Of a stretch of DNA of 64,000 nucleotides, positions 61,332-64,000 are shown in pieces. Under the pieces are notes generated by a model. It had not been told where the DNA came from, did not search any database, and saw only the letters and a list, made by a program, of their open reading frames with translations. A program made the translations under genes and the position numbers. The stretch's first letter is position 1. Every line of letters begins with the position of its first letter. Origin of the DNA: Lutraria lutraria (taxonomy: Eukaryota > Mollusca > Bivalvia > Venerida > Mactridae); assembly GCA_964023205.1 (NCBI GenBank), contig OZ026841.1:32750399-32814398 (forward strand), given 5' to 3'.

Positions 61332-64000
61332 AATGCCTAAGATTTTAGTTCTCTATATGTCACTTTGTAATATACGGATATGCCAGCATAATTAGTTCTT
61401 GCTTCTTGAGTACCAATGCAAACACACATTGACATTGCTTCAAGAACATAATTTTGAACATGAAATTATTAGACTTAATAATGAAATGATATAACCCCCC
61501 GGTTCTTGAATCTTCTTACAAACATCAAATACGGACAATTTTATATTAATTGTTACACTTCTCTTCAGAATTAATTTGATTTAGTCCTTTCTCATCGAAT
61601 TTTTCCCATACTAATTGTACTAGACCAAACCTTGTTCAGCCTAGCTATCTTTATCCATCTTTCTGCCTGAGGTTGAAAGACATGATCTTAGACTTAAATA
61701 TATATATATATGAAATATTTCACAAACAGAAAAAAATGGAGGAATAATTTTCTATAATTCATTTTCCAGACTATCTAATATACAGTCTCTAAATAGCTCA
61801 ATAATCAAGTATAAGCCCAACAAGGTCACTCAGAAACTAGCATCTGGTAAACTTGCGAACATGTTTTCCTTAAGTTCAGAGAGTACTTTCTCAGACATCT
61901 GATGCTAGAAGAGCTTCATTTTTAGGCTTTGACTGATCAAATCTTGACGCTTCGTCAGCTTCCCTAATCTACTGGGATAATTGAATAAATACATATGCAG
62001 TTACCCATCTTTACATGAGATAATTTTTGTTTTTTCAGGCGTAAACATCAGATTAAGAATTATTTTGCCAATTTTTCAACTTAATTACTACTAAATTCAT
62101 AACACTTCCAGAAAATAATAAACTTCGTACTGTGTGTTTTACTAAGTTTAATGTTTGAAACGATTATGCAAAACTCTTTGAACGCAGCAAATAAACAGTT
62201 TTGGTACGTACCCGAGACTTCACTTAGATGTCGTGTCTAGAACCAACATTGCGCAAACAAACACATCAAACATGATAAAAACAAAGTAATGCACTTCTTA
62301 CAGTTAATTTATAAGTAACAAACTTTAGTCTAGATGGTAATAAAAAAGAATAAGAAAGCATAATAGTACATGACGTCAGTATAGAAGTAATTAAAGACAC
62401 ACAAAAAACGATATCAAAAACCATTGGACAATGAATTACATTTACATGCATTAATTGATAAACAGATACAGTAAATCGTACTATGAAATTAATTGGTACA
62501 AAGTTTACTATCACAGATAGAAAACACTTTTATATGATCAGCTTAAAAAAAATCAAAGTCAATTGAGTCTTGAGGTTTTCGACTAAGATTTCTTCCGCAG
62601 TATCTGCATTTAAGTGCAGTAAGTGGTTTTGAAATGATTTGACTTCTACTGAACATAAACATAACTTAGCTATTAACAAAGAGTAGTCAATTCTTATTCA
62701 TTTCAAGTTCAAAAACTTCTTTAATAAAGAACAAAAGATCTTTTTTTCTCACAAATGCTGCTTATTTTTAAAAGCTGGTATCGGGGCCATCTTTGAGCCA
62801 TAGTGGTAAAAAAGATCGAGGTGCGATAATGTCAGTGACGGAAAATTTAAGAGATTACAAAGTTTTTCGAAATTGAGCTAAATACTATAATGTAGAAAAG
62901 GGCTAATCATATATTAGAAAGACGGACAAAAGAAAGAATAGTTTGAGAAATGAATTAAGCGCCTTTACACCAACACAAGTTTGTCAAACCACCCACAGAC
63001 TATGGGAAATTAACTGCTTTTGAGATAAATGGACATTGTACAATGATATACTGCAAGAAAATATTATTACACCTTCTGAAGGGTATTAAGATAGCGTTCA
63101 CAACACGTCATGTAGTATAATATTGTAATACTTACTTAGAATTAACAACTCTAATGAACTTAAGAACTTTATTGGACTTAATTTATGTATACATAAACCA
63201 TGTCAAAACAAACTTAAATTAGGTCACCTCAAGTTGAACTGAAAATTGTTTACACATTACCCTAGGTAAATTCAGAATCGATTCGAAGAGTTAAAATCTT
63301 AAGTGATTAAAATTGCTGATATATGAATAAATTAACAAACATGAAGTAATTTAATGTTTTTAATGTATTAATGTATTCAAACATTGAAACGATGAGAGTA
63401 AAGGAACCAGACACAGGAATATATCAGAAGGCATAACTCTGTCACTCAAACTAAGAACATCTAACCTACATACACTTAGGTCGATATATGCTTCATAAAT
63501 ACAGTTATAGTGAACTAGAACAATAATGGTTCTTCCTTAATTAGCAAAAAAGAGCAGCACACAACATAACATCTGATCAAAGTCCTCTGTAAAGTAAATA
63601 TATGACAAATAAGCACATTCATCTACGGTCAATCAATAAGAAACAATTCAATAGTTGGTAATGTCAACATAAATAAAATTCTCAATTCTTATTTATAGAA
63701 CAGTATCAAATAACTAACAAGTCAAATATGCAGATCAGATCGATGCTTATTATAAATATAGTGACCTAACTGCAATTTGCAGCATTTTTAACAAGTTTCT
63801 ATGACTGACCAATCTACATTGTAACAAATTTCTTCATTGACATTTTTTTCTTAAAATAATCAATATTCACAAGCCCTAGTATAGAAAAACAATGGAAACC
63901 GCAGACAACAGAAATGATAACAAAGTTATGAATTTTCGTTACATTTTTTAAGGTGCATGTCTTCAACTTTTTTTTAAAATCTCTATCAATAGTGTTGTAT

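Larger units (their letters stand above)
51867..64000. other. upstream region or first intron of the receptor, no exon recognised
   Basis: 12 kb of AT-rich DNA with several ATTCATGAATAG-family repeats, the hairpin at 58674 and a TA run at 61699. The next upstream receptor exon must end in phase 2; I could not single one out here, so it may lie beyond the window. Confidence 0.5.

Overview
The window looks like nuclear DNA of an animal, most likely a bivalve or other mollusc. It is AT-rich, its genes are split into short exons with GT-AG introns, and its repeats are eukaryotic: tRNA-derived SINEs, inverted-repeat elements and minisatellites. The nuclear receptor belongs to the protostome HR96/NR1J group. 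The species assignment is inference from gene families and repeat style. All exon joins were made by hand from splice signals, reading phase and family similarity; no transcript or database was consulted.

Layout. (1) 1-540 is a minisatellite. From 839 to 8550 on the + strand, eleven exons encode the last 540 residues of an SLC5 sodium/solute cotransporter (SGLT type); its 5' exons lie before the window. (2) 9322-13084 on the - strand is a complete five-exon gene for a small secreted protein (224 aa) with a signal peptide and three Kazal domains. It is tail-to-tail with the transporter and its exons are too short to stand out as ORFs. (3) 14506-26037 on the + strand is a complete eight-exon NUP42 gene (436 aa: CCCH zinc finger, FG repeats, C-terminal GLE1-binding segment), head-to-head with the Kazal gene. 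(4) 26038-39856 holds no gene I can support, only repeats and NUP42 / receptor 3' sequence. (5) 39857-51866 on the - strand carries three exons of a nuclear receptor of the HR96/NR1J group: DNA-binding domain in two exons, and the whole ligand-binding domain in one. (6) 51867-64000 is probably upstream intron or 5' flank of the receptor; I found no further exon there.

The four genes have no obvious shared pathway: membrane transport, secreted protease inhibition, mRNA export and xenobiotic/lipid-responsive transcription. The non-genic DNA is dense in small mobile elements: a TTAA-flanked inverted-repeat element, TA-flanked elements including a 1.1-kb pogo/Tigger-like one, two SINE copies, two copies of a repeat with hairpin-type ends and internal tandem units, and a local family of ATTCATGAATAG-rich repeats in the receptor region.

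The observations most worth following are the modular split-Kazal gene, the transporter's loss of the sugar-contact glutamine, an exactly 21-bp-spaced array of six CATGTGA motifs downstream of the receptor, and a microRNA-precursor-like hairpin at 58674-58750.
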